Part shown: in pieces, positions 46,881 through 60,179 of the stretch
Numbering within the stretch: the first letter of the stretch is position 1
Layout of the letters: every line of letters begins with the position of its first letter
Assembly (NCBI RefSeq): GCF_000687475.1
Contig: NC_057317.1
Span: forward strand, 5,332,501 to 5,396,500
DNA from: Ustilaginoidea virens
Taxonomy: Eukaryota > Ascomycota > Sordariomycetes > Hypocreales > Clavicipitaceae
Direction: 5' to 3'
DNA length: 64,000 nt
The notes under the pieces: generated by a model
Told to the model about the DNA's origin: nothing
Seen by the model: only the letters and a program-made list of their open reading frames with translations
The model's database searches: none
Program-made: the position numbers and the translations under genes

Positions 46881-47435
46881 TGTCAGAATGAAATTATTTG
46901 TTATTTTATTTTATTATTTTTGGATATTAATCGCCGACAATTCTTACGCATCGCCGCATCATCAGATTGAAAAAGGTACTAAGTATTCAGTACTTATATT
47001 TATATGGCGGCTGCTAGCAAAGTTGAGTACCTAATACTTACACACATTCCCTTACGCGCAAATGTATGATGCATCACAAATTGATCACACTACTTTATCG
47101 TCGCAAATCTCGATGCACTACAAATGCACATTTCGCCACATATCTATGATATCACAGTATGGTCAGGATATTTACGTCAGATTGATTTCACTAGGGATAT
47201 TCTATGTTGGAATATTATGTATTTAAATCCCTAGATATTCCTACCCAAATAGTGGGAAGGAATGTATGGAGGGAGGCATGCAAGCAAGTATGCAGAATTA
47301 ATGCACATCAGATTGTCCCTATGCCTTAGTCTCGTATCTTATCTGTGCCTTTTACCTTACTGCGATTTTACCATTCCACTGCCTTTATCCTTCGCATACT
47401 GCATTATCTTAGCAGGCGAAAAACTTTTTTTGACA
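46881..47435 (+). repeat. Copia-E 5' LTR
   Basis: 555 bp. Short open frames that overlap its 3' part (47262-47462, 47345-47554) run into the leader and show no similarity to a known domain. Confidence 0.95.
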
Positions 47436-47448
47436 GTTATAAGCCCGG
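47436..47448 (+). other. Copia-E primer binding site, probably tRNA-iMet half type
   Basis: gttataagcccgg directly follows the LTR. It equals the ggttatgagcccgg site of the other copia families apart from the first base and a G-to-A change that RIP could have made. Confidence 0.5.
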
Positions 47449-48276
47449 TTTGCACCCGGTAAATCGCTTTATTCTATCTATTTTATCCTTTCGATTTCTT
47501 TCCGACTATTATTCGCGTGCATTTATTGCCAGCTGCACGCCGACAAATTACTAGCTGGTCCGACGGATTACCAGCTGTTTCCCCCTTTTATTATATACGC
47601 AAAACAACTGCGTACTGACTTTAGCCAGCTGCACGCAGCTGTGCATAGGTTTGCAAGAGTGCAATTACGCATTCTATGCAATATCAATCTTTTCTTGCTG
47701 CTATATTTCTTATACCTCTGTGCTAATATTATTACTAGGACCGTATAAACGCGTGATAAATAGCGTGCAAACCAGCACAATCGCGCATTTTCACATTGCA
47801 ATTCTGTCACCTTAATCCGACCTTCGCTGTATAACGTGCAATAGGCATACCGACTGCTTACCTACGCACCTTCTATTATATCATCGCTATCTTACCAGAC
47901 GATTTTCTACGATTAAATATTCTTTCCGACGAAGAAATCAGCCTTAGGCAAAAGTTCTACTAGGGCACCCATGCCGCCATACAAATTACTAATACAAGGC
48001 ACAGCCCAAAAGAACGCAATAGTGCCGACATATTTGCCTGCGCGAAACATTTCTTCTGACTTAGGAAGCCGGCAAGCGACTTTTAACTACTAAGACCGGA
48101 AGACCATAAGTATGGTATATTGTGACTGGATTGACTGGATTAACCACCTGGATTGATCCCTTTTGCCTAGGACTATTCACCGGGACTATTTTGCCTTTTG
48201 GATTTACTTAGACTTTTATCCATTAGATTTTCTTTAACTAAAGCTAGGTTATTATTCTTTCTTATTGTTATTCTTT

Positions 48277-48362
48277 CCTATCTATCTTACCTATCCTACC
48301 TATCCTACCTATCCTACCTATCCTACCTATCCTACCTATCCTACCTATCCTACCTATCCTGC
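48277..48362 (+). repeat. Ten-bp microsatellite in the Copia-E leader
   Basis: About eight copies of ctatcctacc lie just upstream of the gag ATG at 48382. A 64-codon frame across them (LSYLSY repeats) is an artefact of the array. Confidence 0.9.
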
Positions 48363-48381
48363 CTTTTCTACCTATTCTATT

Positions 48382-51300
48382 ATGGCTACTAATACCGACC
48401 TAGGGAACCCAGCAAACTTCTAACTGCTAGGCAGTAAAGACTGGTTTAAATGGATCTCGATTATTAAGAAGTTCGCTATCAACGAAAACATCTGGGCCTA
48501 TATCAACCTTTCTGTGGAGGAACCTAATAGGCCTACCTTATAACAGCCCGTTAAGCCTACCGCTTCTACCATTAAGCCTCATACTTCCTCTATCCTTAAC
48601 CTCGACGATTCTGATTTTACTAAATTGCAGTATATAACGAATGTCTATAGGACTGCCCTACAGGATTATAAGGATAAGAAAAAAGCTCTCGTTAATATCC
48701 AACACTGGATTATCGCAACTATAGGCAACTACTACGATACTATAAGCCAGGAGAATGATGTTGCCGCATAGCTATACCTGTTAAAATAATGCTTGCAGCC
48801 CACCACTTAGGACTATGAAAAAGATATCCGCCAGCGCTATACAGCTATACTGCGAAGTCCTAATAGGACTAAGATATCCAGCTAGATTACTTCCTACAAG
48901 AAAGTCCTTGCAGAAGCTATTAATATCAATATACTAGATACACAAGGACTCCGACCAACCCAGGATTTTATCGACGCTGTGGAATCTATTGTACTAGCCT
49001 TTTCTAATTATTAGAAGAATAGAATCAAGGAAAAGCAATGCAATAATAAAGAAGGATAGGAGAAGAAGATACCCGACGGTCATTATATTAGTGATTTATT
49101 CGAGTAAGAGTTTGCCTCATAACAATAAAGAGCATAAGGTGCCTTTGCCTCTTTCTAGGATATAGATACCAATAAAAATCAACAAAAAACAACTGACATT
49201 ACTAAGCTAAAATAACCATGCATTTGTGGCCTTTTATATCGCTGGGAAGATTATTATGTTTTAAACCAGCAAAAGGCGCCCAAGGATTGGAAGCCTAATA
49301 CCACTATACTTAATAAAATCCAATCCAAGTTTTCATCTGATCAGCGCTTTAAGGATATAGTTGTTAAAGCATTATAAGCGAAAGGAATCACAATTAATCC
49401 TATTATGTTACAGCCACCCTCTCCTTTTATATCACTTGGAATTGCGTTTGCTAGTAAGGATAGTAATACGTTATACAACCTTATGCAACCCGAACCGACT
49501 ATATCGTTAATGACTATTACCAGCCCATAGGCAAGCCCATAGGCATCCCTATCTATTACCAGCCTATAGGCATCTCTCTTAACTACACCCTATCTACTTA
49601 AAGATTCCTGGATACTGGATAGTGGCTCCAACACTTATATCACCAATAATAAGGACCGGTTACTAGATTACGTTCCAAATATCGAGCCCGAAACAGCATT
49701 TGCTAGTGAATCTAATCCTTCTATACTAAGATATAGAAGAGTGCGATTAAATACTAATAAAGGCATCTTCGAGCTACTATATATAGCATATATACCGATA
49801 TTTCATACTAATGTGGCAAGCTTGGAACGATTTATGCATGCGAATTACCACTAGAACTCACAGACTAGCTAGATTACACACAATAAGAACCGTTTATTTT
49901 ATACTAACCGGATGTTTAGCCAGCAGGTTATTGAGTATAGCGAAGTCGCTATTGCTGCCACCACTACTACTACTGAGGATACTATGGTATCTTACCCTTC
50001 TGACGATACTACAGTATCTTGCCCTTCCACATCTAGTACCTCTAAGGATACTACGCCGCCTTCATCTATTATTAGTAGGGAAGACCCTACTATATCAGAT
50101 AAAAATATACCTCCATCAATCAACAATTCTGCGGCTATACAATACACATCATCTCATCCCATTCCAACCACTACAGCGCCCGCTACAGCAGTGGCTATCT
50201 CAAAGGATACCTATAATGCATCTGCCTCGGAAGCTACAGCTACGATATGGCATAAGCGACTAGGCCACCCTAATAAGGAAGCCTTAGAAAGGATAGTCCA
50301 GTCGACTACCGGCGCTAAAATTAAGGGATTACTTACTATTAATTATAAGCAGTGCTCACTATCTAAGGCCACTAGGATTATCAGCCGGCAGCCCCATCTA
50401 CCTAGCCCAAGACCTTTCTGGCGGGTATATATTGATATATTTATACTAGACCAAGCTTATAATGGTGCTATTACAGTACTATTACTACGGGATGATGATA
50501 CTAAATTTATCTTCTGTTATCCTTTATATTCTAGGACCCAGTCGGAAATCCTAGGAAAGCTAGCAGACCTTGACAACTATTTACAGCGCCAGTGGAACCT
50601 TGCTATCTCTATTGTTCATCGCGATAATAACCCTGCTTTCTAGCAATAATACCATAATTGGAAGACATCCTTAGGTATAGAGGATGAAGTCACAGCGCCT
50701 TATACCTTAGCCTAAAACGGCCCAGCTAAACACTCGGGGGGTATTATAGGGACTAAAGCTAGGACCTTACGACTAGCTGCTAACCTACCTAAAGATCTAT
50801 AGCCGGAACTATAGAAAGCCGCAACCTTCTTATATAATCGCACACCACAATAAGGCCTTCAGTGGATTACACCACATCAACGACTTCATTCCTGGCTAGC
50901 TAATAACGCTAGGGATACCCAATATACTGATCCTAGGCCTTCTATATCATTCCTCAAGGCTTACGGTTACAAGGCCTATCCATTAATAACAACAGCATTA
51001 AAAGGCACTAATCGACGAGAATTAAAGCTAGCACCACACGCTGAGATAGGATATTTAGTAGGTTACGATTCTACTAATATCTACCGTGTGTGGATTCCCG
51101 ACCCTTATGAAGTACGACGAATTCGCGATATTACTTTCGATAAAAACAGCTTCTATAGTGGTAAAGCCACTGCCACTATACCACAACGAATTAAGATACA
51201 ACTGCCACAATATATCGACAACGCATCTAAGTATAAGGATATAGACGAACTCTATATATCTCACCCTTCTACTACTATTATACCTGTTCCTTCTACCCCT

Positions 51301-53208
51301 AGCACTACTCAGCCTTATATTCCTAGTCCTACCATGCCTTCTACTAGCATAACATTACCTTCGACTTCTATACCTACTAGTGAACAAGCTGTTCCTAGTA
51401 AACAACAACATCTTACAGTCCAGCTACCTACCCCAGCTTCTATACATCCTTCTGAAGCAAGCGCTAAGATTAGTCCTATACTACGAAGGTTAGCTAGGCT
51501 GGCTAGTAAGAATGCTTCTAGTACGGCTTTTATTAGCAGTTCTTTTCTAGGCACTAAGGAACGCCTACACCGATCATCCCTACCGCCTAAACCTAGGTTT
51601 TGGAAAGACCTAAAAGGTCACCGTTTCGAACCAGAATTTAAAGAGGCCGTAAAGAGTGAATTCTGCGATAATTAGAATAAAGGAACCTTCAAGCCTACAC
51701 AACTATCAGACCTTCCTAATAATTATAAGCCTATACCACTTACGTGGGTGTTTAAATATAAGTGTGATAAACATGGCTTTCTCACTAAATTTAAAGCCCG
51801 AATTTGTGTGCGTGGTGATCTTCAACCTTACAGTAATAAAGAGACCTATGCCGCTATACTAGCTGCTAAATCCTTCCGAATCTTAGTAGCTATTATAACG
51901 AAGTTCGACCTTAATACTATACAAATGGATGCTATATCGGCATTTACTAACAGCCTACAGGACGAAGTCGTCTATATCGATTATCCAGATGGATTTAAAA
52001 GACCTGGATAGGCACTATTATTACAACGCGCCTTATATGGTCTTCATAGGTCCCCTTACCTATGGCAACAAGAGCTTTTATCAACCCTTAAATCTCTCGA
52101 CCTTACTCTTATCACAAAAGACCCTTGCATTATGATTACTACCACTATAGTAGTCTTTTATTTTGTGGATGATATAGTAGTACTATTTTAACTAAAGAAT
52201 CGTCCTAAAGCAGAATCCCTCGTTAATAAATTAAAAGCAGCCTATAAAATGAAGGACCTTAGTACTCTAAAATAGTTCCTAGGTATCCGAATTATACGGC
52301 ATCGGCCTACTAAGACCTGGCTATTGCAAGACTCTTATATGGAAAAGCTTGTATACAATTTCTTAAAAGGAAGAAATATTACACATAAAGACTATCCAAT
52401 TCCAGAACAGCCTCTTAATAAATATACTGGTATCGCTACGGCACACGAGATATACCAGTACCAAAAACTCATAGGCTCTATAAATTACCCAACCACTATG
52501 ACCCGACCTGATACTGCTATAGCAGTCTCCCGCCTTTCAGAACATCTACACAACCCTTCCCCTCACTATTACCTACTAGCCATAGGGGTCACAATGTACC
52601 TCTATATCACACGTTACTTAGCTATTCAATATACTGCCATACAACAACAACTAAGTGATGATATCCAGCAGCAACCTTCTACTAAAGAGTTATTAATATC
52701 TTCTGATGCTGCTTTTGCCGATGATAAAGAGACCCGGAAGTCTACCCAAGGCTCTTTCTTCAGCCTATTTGGCGGACCTATTAATTGGGAAGCCATTAAA
52801 CAACATACCGTTACTACATCTTCTACCGAAGCAGAGCTACTAGCACTATCGTCAACTGCTAAGACCACTATATCTGTAACCCGTCTCATGGAACAACTAG
52901 GACTTAAGCTTGATCATAAGGTCACTATTGAGTGCGATAACCTACAAGCTATACGCCTAGTAACAACAACAATGCCCCGTATTAACACTGCATTAAAGCA
53001 TGTTGATATCCACAACAGCTGGCTGCGACAGGCTTATCAGCAGGGTTTATTCGACCTAGCTTATATCCCTACTAATAATATAGTAGCGGATGGGCTCACA
53101 AAGGCTCTTATAGGCCAACGATTTACTACCTTCCGCAACCAACTAGGCCTAGTAGATATTGAGGACCTAGTACGAAATACAGAAGATGACGAGAGTGATA
53201 CCGACTAG
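48382..53208 (+). pseudogene. Copia-E polyprotein (Gag-PR-IN-RT-RNase H)
   Basis: A single frame of 1608 codons from ATG 48382 to TAG 53208 with no frameshift; the breaks are nonsense codons, mostly TAA/TAG at likely Gln positions. Gag has a CxC...H...C-type knuckle (PCICGLLYRWEDYY, 49216-49257) in which His and the last Cys are now Tyr. Protease WILDSGSNTYIT has Asp at residue 413. GAG_pre-integrase WHKRLGHPN begins at 623. Integrase runs to about 50960, with VYIDIF and VHRDNN; the Glu region reads LAxNGPAKHS, so Glu is now Lys. RT has IQMDAISAFTN (from about residue 1181) and YFVDD at 1260. RNase H has SDAAFADD at about 1440, then TSSTEAELLALS. The longest open pieces are 49912-50643, 51088-51675, 51748-52011 and 52324-53208. 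Of all elements here it is the closest to a working copy. Confidence 0.92.
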
Positions 53209-53245
53209 CTAGATAGAGCTATATTCTAGCCTATCTAGGGGGGTA

Positions 53246-53800
53246 TGTCAGAATGAAATTATTTGTTATTTTATTTTATTATTTTTGGATATTAATCGCC
53301 GACAATTCTTACGTATCGCCGCATCATCAGATTGAAAAAGGTACTAAGTATTCAGTACTTATATTTATATGGCGGCTGCTAGCAAAGTTGAGTACCTAAT
53401 ACTTACACACATTCCCTTACGCGCAAATGTATGATGCATCACAAATTGATCACACTACTTTATCGTCGCAAATCTCGATGCACTACAAATGCACATTTCG
53501 CCACATATCTATGATATCACAGTATGGTCAGAATATTTACGTCAGATTGATTTCACTAGGGATATTCTATGTTGGAATATTATGTATTTAAATCCCTAGA
53601 TATTCCTACCCAAATAGTGGGAAGGAATGTATGGAGGGAGGCATGCAAGCAAGTATGCAGAATTAATGCACATCAGATTGTCCCTATGCCTTAGTCTCGT
53701 ATCTTATCTGTGCCTTTTACCTTACTGCAATTTTACCATTCCACTGCCTTTATCCTTCGCATACTGCATTATCTTAGCAGGCGAAAAACTTTTTTTGACA
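53246..53800 (+). repeat. Copia-E 3' LTR
   Basis: 555 bp, 552 identical to the 5' LTR by eye. Followed by TSD gtata. Confidence 0.95.
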
Positions 53801-53805
53801 GTATA

Positions 53806-54838
53806 ACCATAAAAAGCTAGCTATTAATATTAATATCTATATAAATAATATATATAATAGAGGAAATCGCTTTTTTATATTCCCCTAAACGGCTCTAAAT
53901 CTCTACTGCCATTCTAATTTTCTTATATTATAGTAGGCAGATAGGTTAGAGACCTAACTATTATACTATTTTTTCGCTTATAGCGCTATAGCAATTACAA
54001 CCTAAGTCGATTAAGGTATTAATAAAAGTATAAGATTTATATAATATTGGTACTAAAAAGGGGTGCTTATTTATATATTTTATAATCTTTTTTATCTCTT
54101 TTATATAAAATCCTTTTCGTAATCAATTAAGGTTCTAAGTATATACTTTAAGCCCTCTCGCAAGATTAGGCTTAAGAGCTAATCTTTTCCTTAAGAATTA
54201 TCGCTACTATTATTTTTAGTAGCCTAAAAGTCTACTATAGCTACCTTAACTATTCCTAGTCTGCGGGTCCTTTATAAACGGTATTTCTATATATAATAGG
54301 TAGAAGCACTATAATAAAAGTAAAGGTCTTTCTCCTATCGCTTATTAAAAACCTCCTATAAGACCTATTTAGCTATATATTACTTACTCTTTAAAGTAAG
54401 TTAGTTAATACCTATTATCTATATATTACCTTTTGCATTTTAGTTATTATTTTATCGATCGCAAAGAGGACTAAAGTAATACCTAATTATTAAGCTAATC
54501 TTAAGGTTAATAACAATTTAACGATAGCGGTTAACTACTATATAGTAGTTATTATAGGAGACCTTAAGTCTAATAATCTTATCGGCCATCTTAATATTTA
54601 ATATAGAACAGAGGTATTTAAATTTTACTTCCTTAGGCTAATTAATTCCTCCTATAAGTGCTAATTTTTCCTTAAATTAGATGAAAAAAGCAGCAAAAGG
54701 TTCTTTAAGGCTTTAGTATAAAGAGTATTTAAGTTTAGTAATTATATAATCCTATCGATATAGATCTTTAAAGAGACATTAGAGGTATTTAAAGAACTTT
54801 ACTATATTATAATCGTAGGCCTCGCTATTCTTAAAAAA
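53806..54838 (-). pseudogene. Gypsy-B pol/gag piece 2: protease and gag C-terminal part
   Basis: Collinear with about 26460-27495 of Gypsy-A. The protease reads NTLIDLGCNCYSAISEK near 54030-53980; the DSG motif has become DLG by C-to-T while the catalytic Asp remains. Gag text lies toward 54660-54800. Copia-E bounds it on the left and the L1c duplication ggctgcgacttat (54839-54851) on the right. Confidence 0.72.
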
Positions 54839-55269
54839 GGCTGCGACTTATATTATTATTAAATTACGCTAGAGGCTATTTAAAGCTGAATAACCTATCT
54901 AGTACTTCTATATAGATAATTCGGAAAGGGAAAAACCTAGTAGCTGGGAGGAAAACCCTTCCTACTTTCTTGATTTCTGCTTTTTATCGCCCCGCATTAG
55001 GGGCGGCAGGTATCTAGTGCGTAAGAGAATAGGGTACGCAACCGCTTAGGACCATATCTAGCGGTATTATATAGGAAGAGTGCGAGCGAGAAATCCTAGA
55101 ATATCAGGTCTAGGTTGGTGATCTTATTGGGTAAGAAATGAGAGGAGGGTAAAGCCGGGGGGGTAGGGCCAGTAGCATACTCGCGGTAGGCGTATTCTCG
55201 CTGGGCGTGTATCTATAGTAGCCTAGGCGCTTCTCGGTATATATTAATTTTTTTAGGTCGGAAGAGGAA

Positions 55270-55621
55270 GTAAGCTAATTCTAAAGGTTAAAGCGGGCAG
55301 CCTTAGGCACTATATTAGTATATAGGTTAGTAATGCCTTTGATTTAGTGCCTTTTCTTCTTTTCTTCTTTTCCTTTATAGCGCCAATTTTAAGGTATATA
55401 ATGACCCCTCTATTGCGGTATGGGGCTAGTGCTAACCCTATTAGCGTAAGCTAATTCTAAAGGTTAAAGCGGGCAGCCTTAGGCACTATATTAGTATATA
55501 GGTTAGTAATGCCTTTGATTTAGTGCCTTTTCTTCTTTTCTTCTTTTCCTTTATAGCGCTAATTTTAAGGTATATAATGACCCCTCTATTGCGGTATGGG
55601 GCTAGTGCTAACCCTATTAGC
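55270..55621 (-). repeat. 176-bp tandem duplication in the L1c 3' region
   Basis: 55270-55445 is repeated at 55446-55621 almost exactly (gtaagctaattctaaaggtt starts each copy). L1b and the chimeric fragment have a single copy, so it arose in L1c or its source. The copies differ at about one site (gcgccaatt versus gcgctaatt), so the duplication probably came after most RIP changes. Confidence 0.93.
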
Positions 55622-56599
55622 AGTACAGCAATAGCAGCATCGATAATAGCAATAATAACAATACTAGCAATAATAAAAATAATAATAGCGAAAATGCCTA
55701 AGCGGTCGGTAATATTAGATAAGGGGGTAAGTATAGGTCTTATATATAGCGGGACTGCAGCTAACCCTTATGATATAGCCCGGAGAACTATACGTATAGC
55801 TTTATAGGCTATATCTAATGCGCTTGGAGGATCCTAAGTATTGATACTATAGTTAATAAGGTATAGACCGGGTCGTACCCGCTCTTTAGCGAAGCTAATA
55901 TAGGTAGAGACTGGTATAGCCTACTATCCCTATGCCTTAGCGGGTAAGACGTATATACCCCTAGAGAGGACCCCTAGGAATTAGGTCTTAATATAAAAGC
56001 TTTTAGATGCATAGGAGACTATTGCTAAGGGGATAAAGGTGTATTTTTAATTTATATATAGCGCGGGCTACCGGCTGACTATCTTTGGCTTTAGGTGGAT
56101 GACTATAAGGCCCTCTAGTAGAGGGCTAAATAAGCATCTGCCTTTTAGGGGTATAATCGGGCGGTAGTAGTAGCGGCGGCGGCGGCGATAAGGGGCCTTA
56201 GCGCTCCCAGGGTAACCTAAGAGATGCTAGACCTTAAAGAGAGGAAGGTCTTTATTTTAGAATGATAGGCTTATGCCTAAGAGGATATCGCTATATTATT
56301 ATAGGTTTTCCTAGCCTAAGAGGAGGGGGAGGGGGCTTTAGAGGGGGAGTAGACTAGGGATAAAGGGGGGGAGAGTAGTAGGGAGGGCGAGGGGGAGGAA
56401 GAGGGGGAGAATACCCCTATTGCTAATATAATAACTATTAACTAGTTTCGGCCTATAGGGCCTAAGAGATTTGCTTGTTTTTAGTGTATTTCGTTCCTAC
56501 TATGGGATTACCGTAAATATTATGCGGGGGCTATATAGGGATATTTAGTAGCGCTTTTAGCTATATTATATTAGAGGGATTAAGCGAGTTAAAATTAGT

Positions 56600-59500
56600 T
56601 AAGTCGGTCGATATTAAGTATCTAATAAGCGATTATTTATATAAAGTATAATTTATCGAGTATAATAGATATACCGTATTGGTTATAAAGTAAGCTAGGG
56701 CCGGGACTAGGCCTAAAGAGTATATGCCTTTATCTATAGTACTTTAGATAAAAGAAGATAATATAGTAGAGGTCTTCTAGGCCTTCCCTATAGCGGCAGA
56801 GAGGTAATAATACTAAGGGAATTTATTAGAGGTAGAGGAAGGAGTTAAAGCCGATTTTTTCTATATAGAGTTAGGTAAATATTACCGATTTATACTTTTA
56901 TAGACCTTTATATAGTTAGGTTATTTTCGCTATAGATTAGAAGTCTAATACTCTTTCGGCCGCTAAGGTCTTATACTAGGGGCATTTTGCCTTTACTATT
57001 GCCTGATTACTCTACTATTAGTTATATTAATTTTTTATTAGTCGTTTTTCGGCTAAAAGCTAATTAGGGTTAGGATCGGGGAATAATATATAGGCTAAGG
57101 GTCTTTAGTAACCCTTCTTTCGATAGCATTAAAATATTACTATTACTACTACTAATATATAGTTAATCCTATCGGTTATACCTATTTTTTCTATTCTTTT
57201 AAGGAATTACTAGTAGATATAATTAAGATAAAGGTTAATTAGGGGTATAGCTGCCTCGGTCTCGAGGGTATTTAATAGTATAGCCTTAAAGGCCTTAGTA
57301 ATTATATAGAGGTAGGCTGACTATTTTATAGCTAGGGATTTTATAATACCTTTTACTACCCCTCTAGGGGCGGTAGGGGTATATTATACCTTTACGCTAA
57401 AGGCAATAGAGGTCTGGATAACCTATATATAGATTAGGCGTACTTCCTAGTATTAGTAGCCCTAGATTAAGGCTGCTATTACTATAAGCGCGAGTTGCTA
57501 CTACTTAAGTTTCTTTATGATTTTAATATAATATTCCCTTTATTTTAACTTATAGTAGATTTCGACTCCTAAGAATTTAGTATACTATTTCGGCTAGATT
57601 ATTATAGTCTTAAACTATATTATAGTCTCGTCTGCCTTATATATATAGGTAAAGTAGATAAGCTCGCTTTTACTAGGGTTAAAATTAAGTCTGGCTTATT
57701 TAAACTAGCTATTATAGATAAGCCATACTTTCTTAAATAATACCTTTATCTTCCCTATATTTCTCCTATAGGCTATAATGTTTATATTATTGGCGAAGCC
57801 TAGTATAATAGTTAAGGCTACCTCTTATAGCCTCTTATAGAGTAGTATAATATAGATAAAGAAGAGGATAAAAGAGAGGGGGGACCCTTATAGTACCTTA
57901 GCGGTAATTAGCAATTTTTTTATAAGCTATCCCTCGAAGTAAATTTATACTATTTGCGAATTAGTAAAGCTGCGTATTTATACTGCGAGCTATAGTAAAA
58001 GCCTTTTATTAAAGAGTAAATAGATAAGGCGGGTATAGTTAATTATATCGAATACTACTAATATATCTAATTAAAGGAGTAAGGCGATCTTACTATAGTG
58101 CTAAATTATATAAATAATCTCTATTAGTATACTTAATGCTATATTAGTTAATTAATTTGCTTTATTATCTATTTAAAAATCCGGAAGGAGGTTGCCCTTT
58201 TTAAGGGTAGTAGTAAGCCGCTTTACGATTATAGCTTTTATAACCTTCCCTATTAGGTTAAGTAATAATATTAGTCTTTATCCTCCTGCCTTTAAGTATT
58301 CCTTAGGCCTTTTCTTAGGTTTTTATAGTATTACTATTTTAGCCTCCTAAAATTAGGCCGGGTAATACCTAATGCAGTATATTTTATTAAGGAGGTATAT
58401 TAGGGTTTAAATAAGTAAAGGGCTATATACTTTAAGGAATCCTATTAGGAGCCTATTAAGGCCTAATGCTTTCTAGCCTACTATATTGCGTAATATAATA
58501 TATATCTCTTTATAGGTAAAAAAGTCTATAAGGGGGAATATAATAGTAGTAAGCTAGGGGAATATTAGGTTAGGGATATTATTATAAATAGCCTAAGAGG
58601 TAGGGAAGAATTATTAGGCGAGTACTTATGCTTTTTCTTCGTGTATTATTACCTTTAGGCTTAGACTGCTTTATTCTAATAGGGGGATCTCTTTTAATTT
58701 AGGCAAAAGGCTACTATATAGGCGAGCCTATTTCTCTAGAGACTATAGGTTGGTATTTTATACGGTTGCTTTATTAAGGGCCTCTTATTATAACTAGCGC
58801 TATTCCTTTTAGATAATATAGGATTAAGTCGCTCCTACTTTTTAGGCGGCGCTAAGATTCTCTAGGGTATAATATACTACCTATTTTCAATAGGCCTTTT
58901 TTGCTACTATTTAGGCTATTTTAGCGCGGGAGTTCTATTAGGGCTCTATACTAGGAGCTTTAGGTGCCCTTTTTAGTGCTATAATATCGGTAATACTCTA
59001 GAGTTAGCTAATAAGCTATTTGGCGTATATATCTATTTTAGTAGGGAAGCGGAGTAGGGCCTTAATATAGTAAGTAGTAAATCGGTTTTTTGCTTTAGTT
59101 TAAATAAGGTATCGGTTAAAGGACTTTTAGCTATTCTTTAAGGGGGGGGCTTTTATATAATAGTTATCGATCTCGATATATATAAGCTAAAGGATATAAT
59201 CGGACCTAATAAGGTTAGTATTTTTAAGATATTTAATTATAATATCTAGTGTGACCTATATATAGTCGATAGTGCTACTTCTCTTTTTTAGGGCCCTCTT
59301 TATTATTTTACTGTAAAGAGTAATTAGCCTAAGCTACTATTATATCGTAAGTTTAAAGAGAGTATTAATACTAGGCGAGGTTTAGTCTAGGCTATCCTAA
59401 AGAGGGTAATATATATTAAAGTCCCTAATAAAGGTATTATAAGGGCGGGGTAGGAGCTTAGCAAGCGCAATAAGGGGGGTTATTTAGTTTAGCTTATAGC

Positions 59501-59750
59501 CTAAAGAGTAGATAGAGTAGATATTAGTATATAGTAAGGAAATTTTATATTAGTTGGTTCTTTTATTACTAGACTATATACCGGGCCTATACCGCTTATA
59601 GATATATATCGCTATTCTCCTACTATATGCTACTAATATATATCTTCTAAAGCTAAGGCTTAATAGGGTCTATCTAGGCGCAGTAGGTTTTTAAATCGCT
59701 ATAATATTAGGCTTATACTAGTAATAAAGTACTAGTCTTATAAGGGTGGT
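56600..59750 (-). pseudogene. L1c ORF2 (endonuclease, reverse transcriptase, C-terminal Cys/His)
   Basis: Collinear with the ORF2 remnant of L1b. The RT active site near 57785-57800 reads GFANNIN on the minus strand, where L1b keeps GFADDTN, so both catalytic Asp were changed to Asn by G-to-A. Endonuclease-region text matches 2753-3435 of L1b at about 59180-58670. Stops occur every few codons. Limits are approximate. Confidence 0.6.
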
Positions 59751-60179
59751 TTTTTTCTATATATTCTAATAGAGGACTATTATTATATAGATAATTGCAA
59801 AAGGGTTAGTAGCAGCGGTATATTAGAGGTGGCTATAGGTTAGGCATCTAGGGTAGGTATAGTTATACTATAGTTTTATATAGGGGCGGCTTAGAGGAAG
59901 GCAGTAATACTACTATTAGCCCTAATACAGGGGGTCCTATTAATGCTTCTGACCGATTGGCCTTATTTTTAGGGGGAGGGCTTATATAGGGGAGATCTAC
60001 TAGCTATACGGCAGTAGCCCTAGTCTGCAATTAGGATAGTATTAGCGTTTAATGCTATATATAAGGCAAAAAGCCTTAGTCTATCGCTATAGGAATTTCT
60101 AGTTTTTTCCTATTATTTATTCGCTACTTTATAAAGGCGGGACTACGCTAGGTATAATTTATAATAGTTAAGATAGGAT

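Larger units (their letters stand above)
46881..53800 (+). mobile_element. Copia-E: youngest Ty1/copia element, inserted in Gypsy-B pol
   Basis: 6920 bp, 555-bp LTRs, TSD gtata (46876-46880, 53801-53805). LTRs start TGTCAGAATG and end TTTTTGACA, with canonical TG...CA ends. I find only three differences between them, all G:C to A:T. Internal order: priming site, a leader of about 0.95 kb, one polyprotein frame, purine tract ending aggggggta (53237-53245), LTR. Base composition and CpA content are clearly less eroded than in the neighbours. Confidence 0.96.

Noticed and set aside
47568..47810. 80-residue minus-strand frame in the Copia-E leader
   Set aside because: No domain, antisense to the leader, and no second copy to test conservation.
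48198..48392. 64-residue frame with LSYLSY repeats
   Set aside because: Translation of the 10-bp microsatellite in the Copia-E leader; the gag ATG at 48382 is in another frame.
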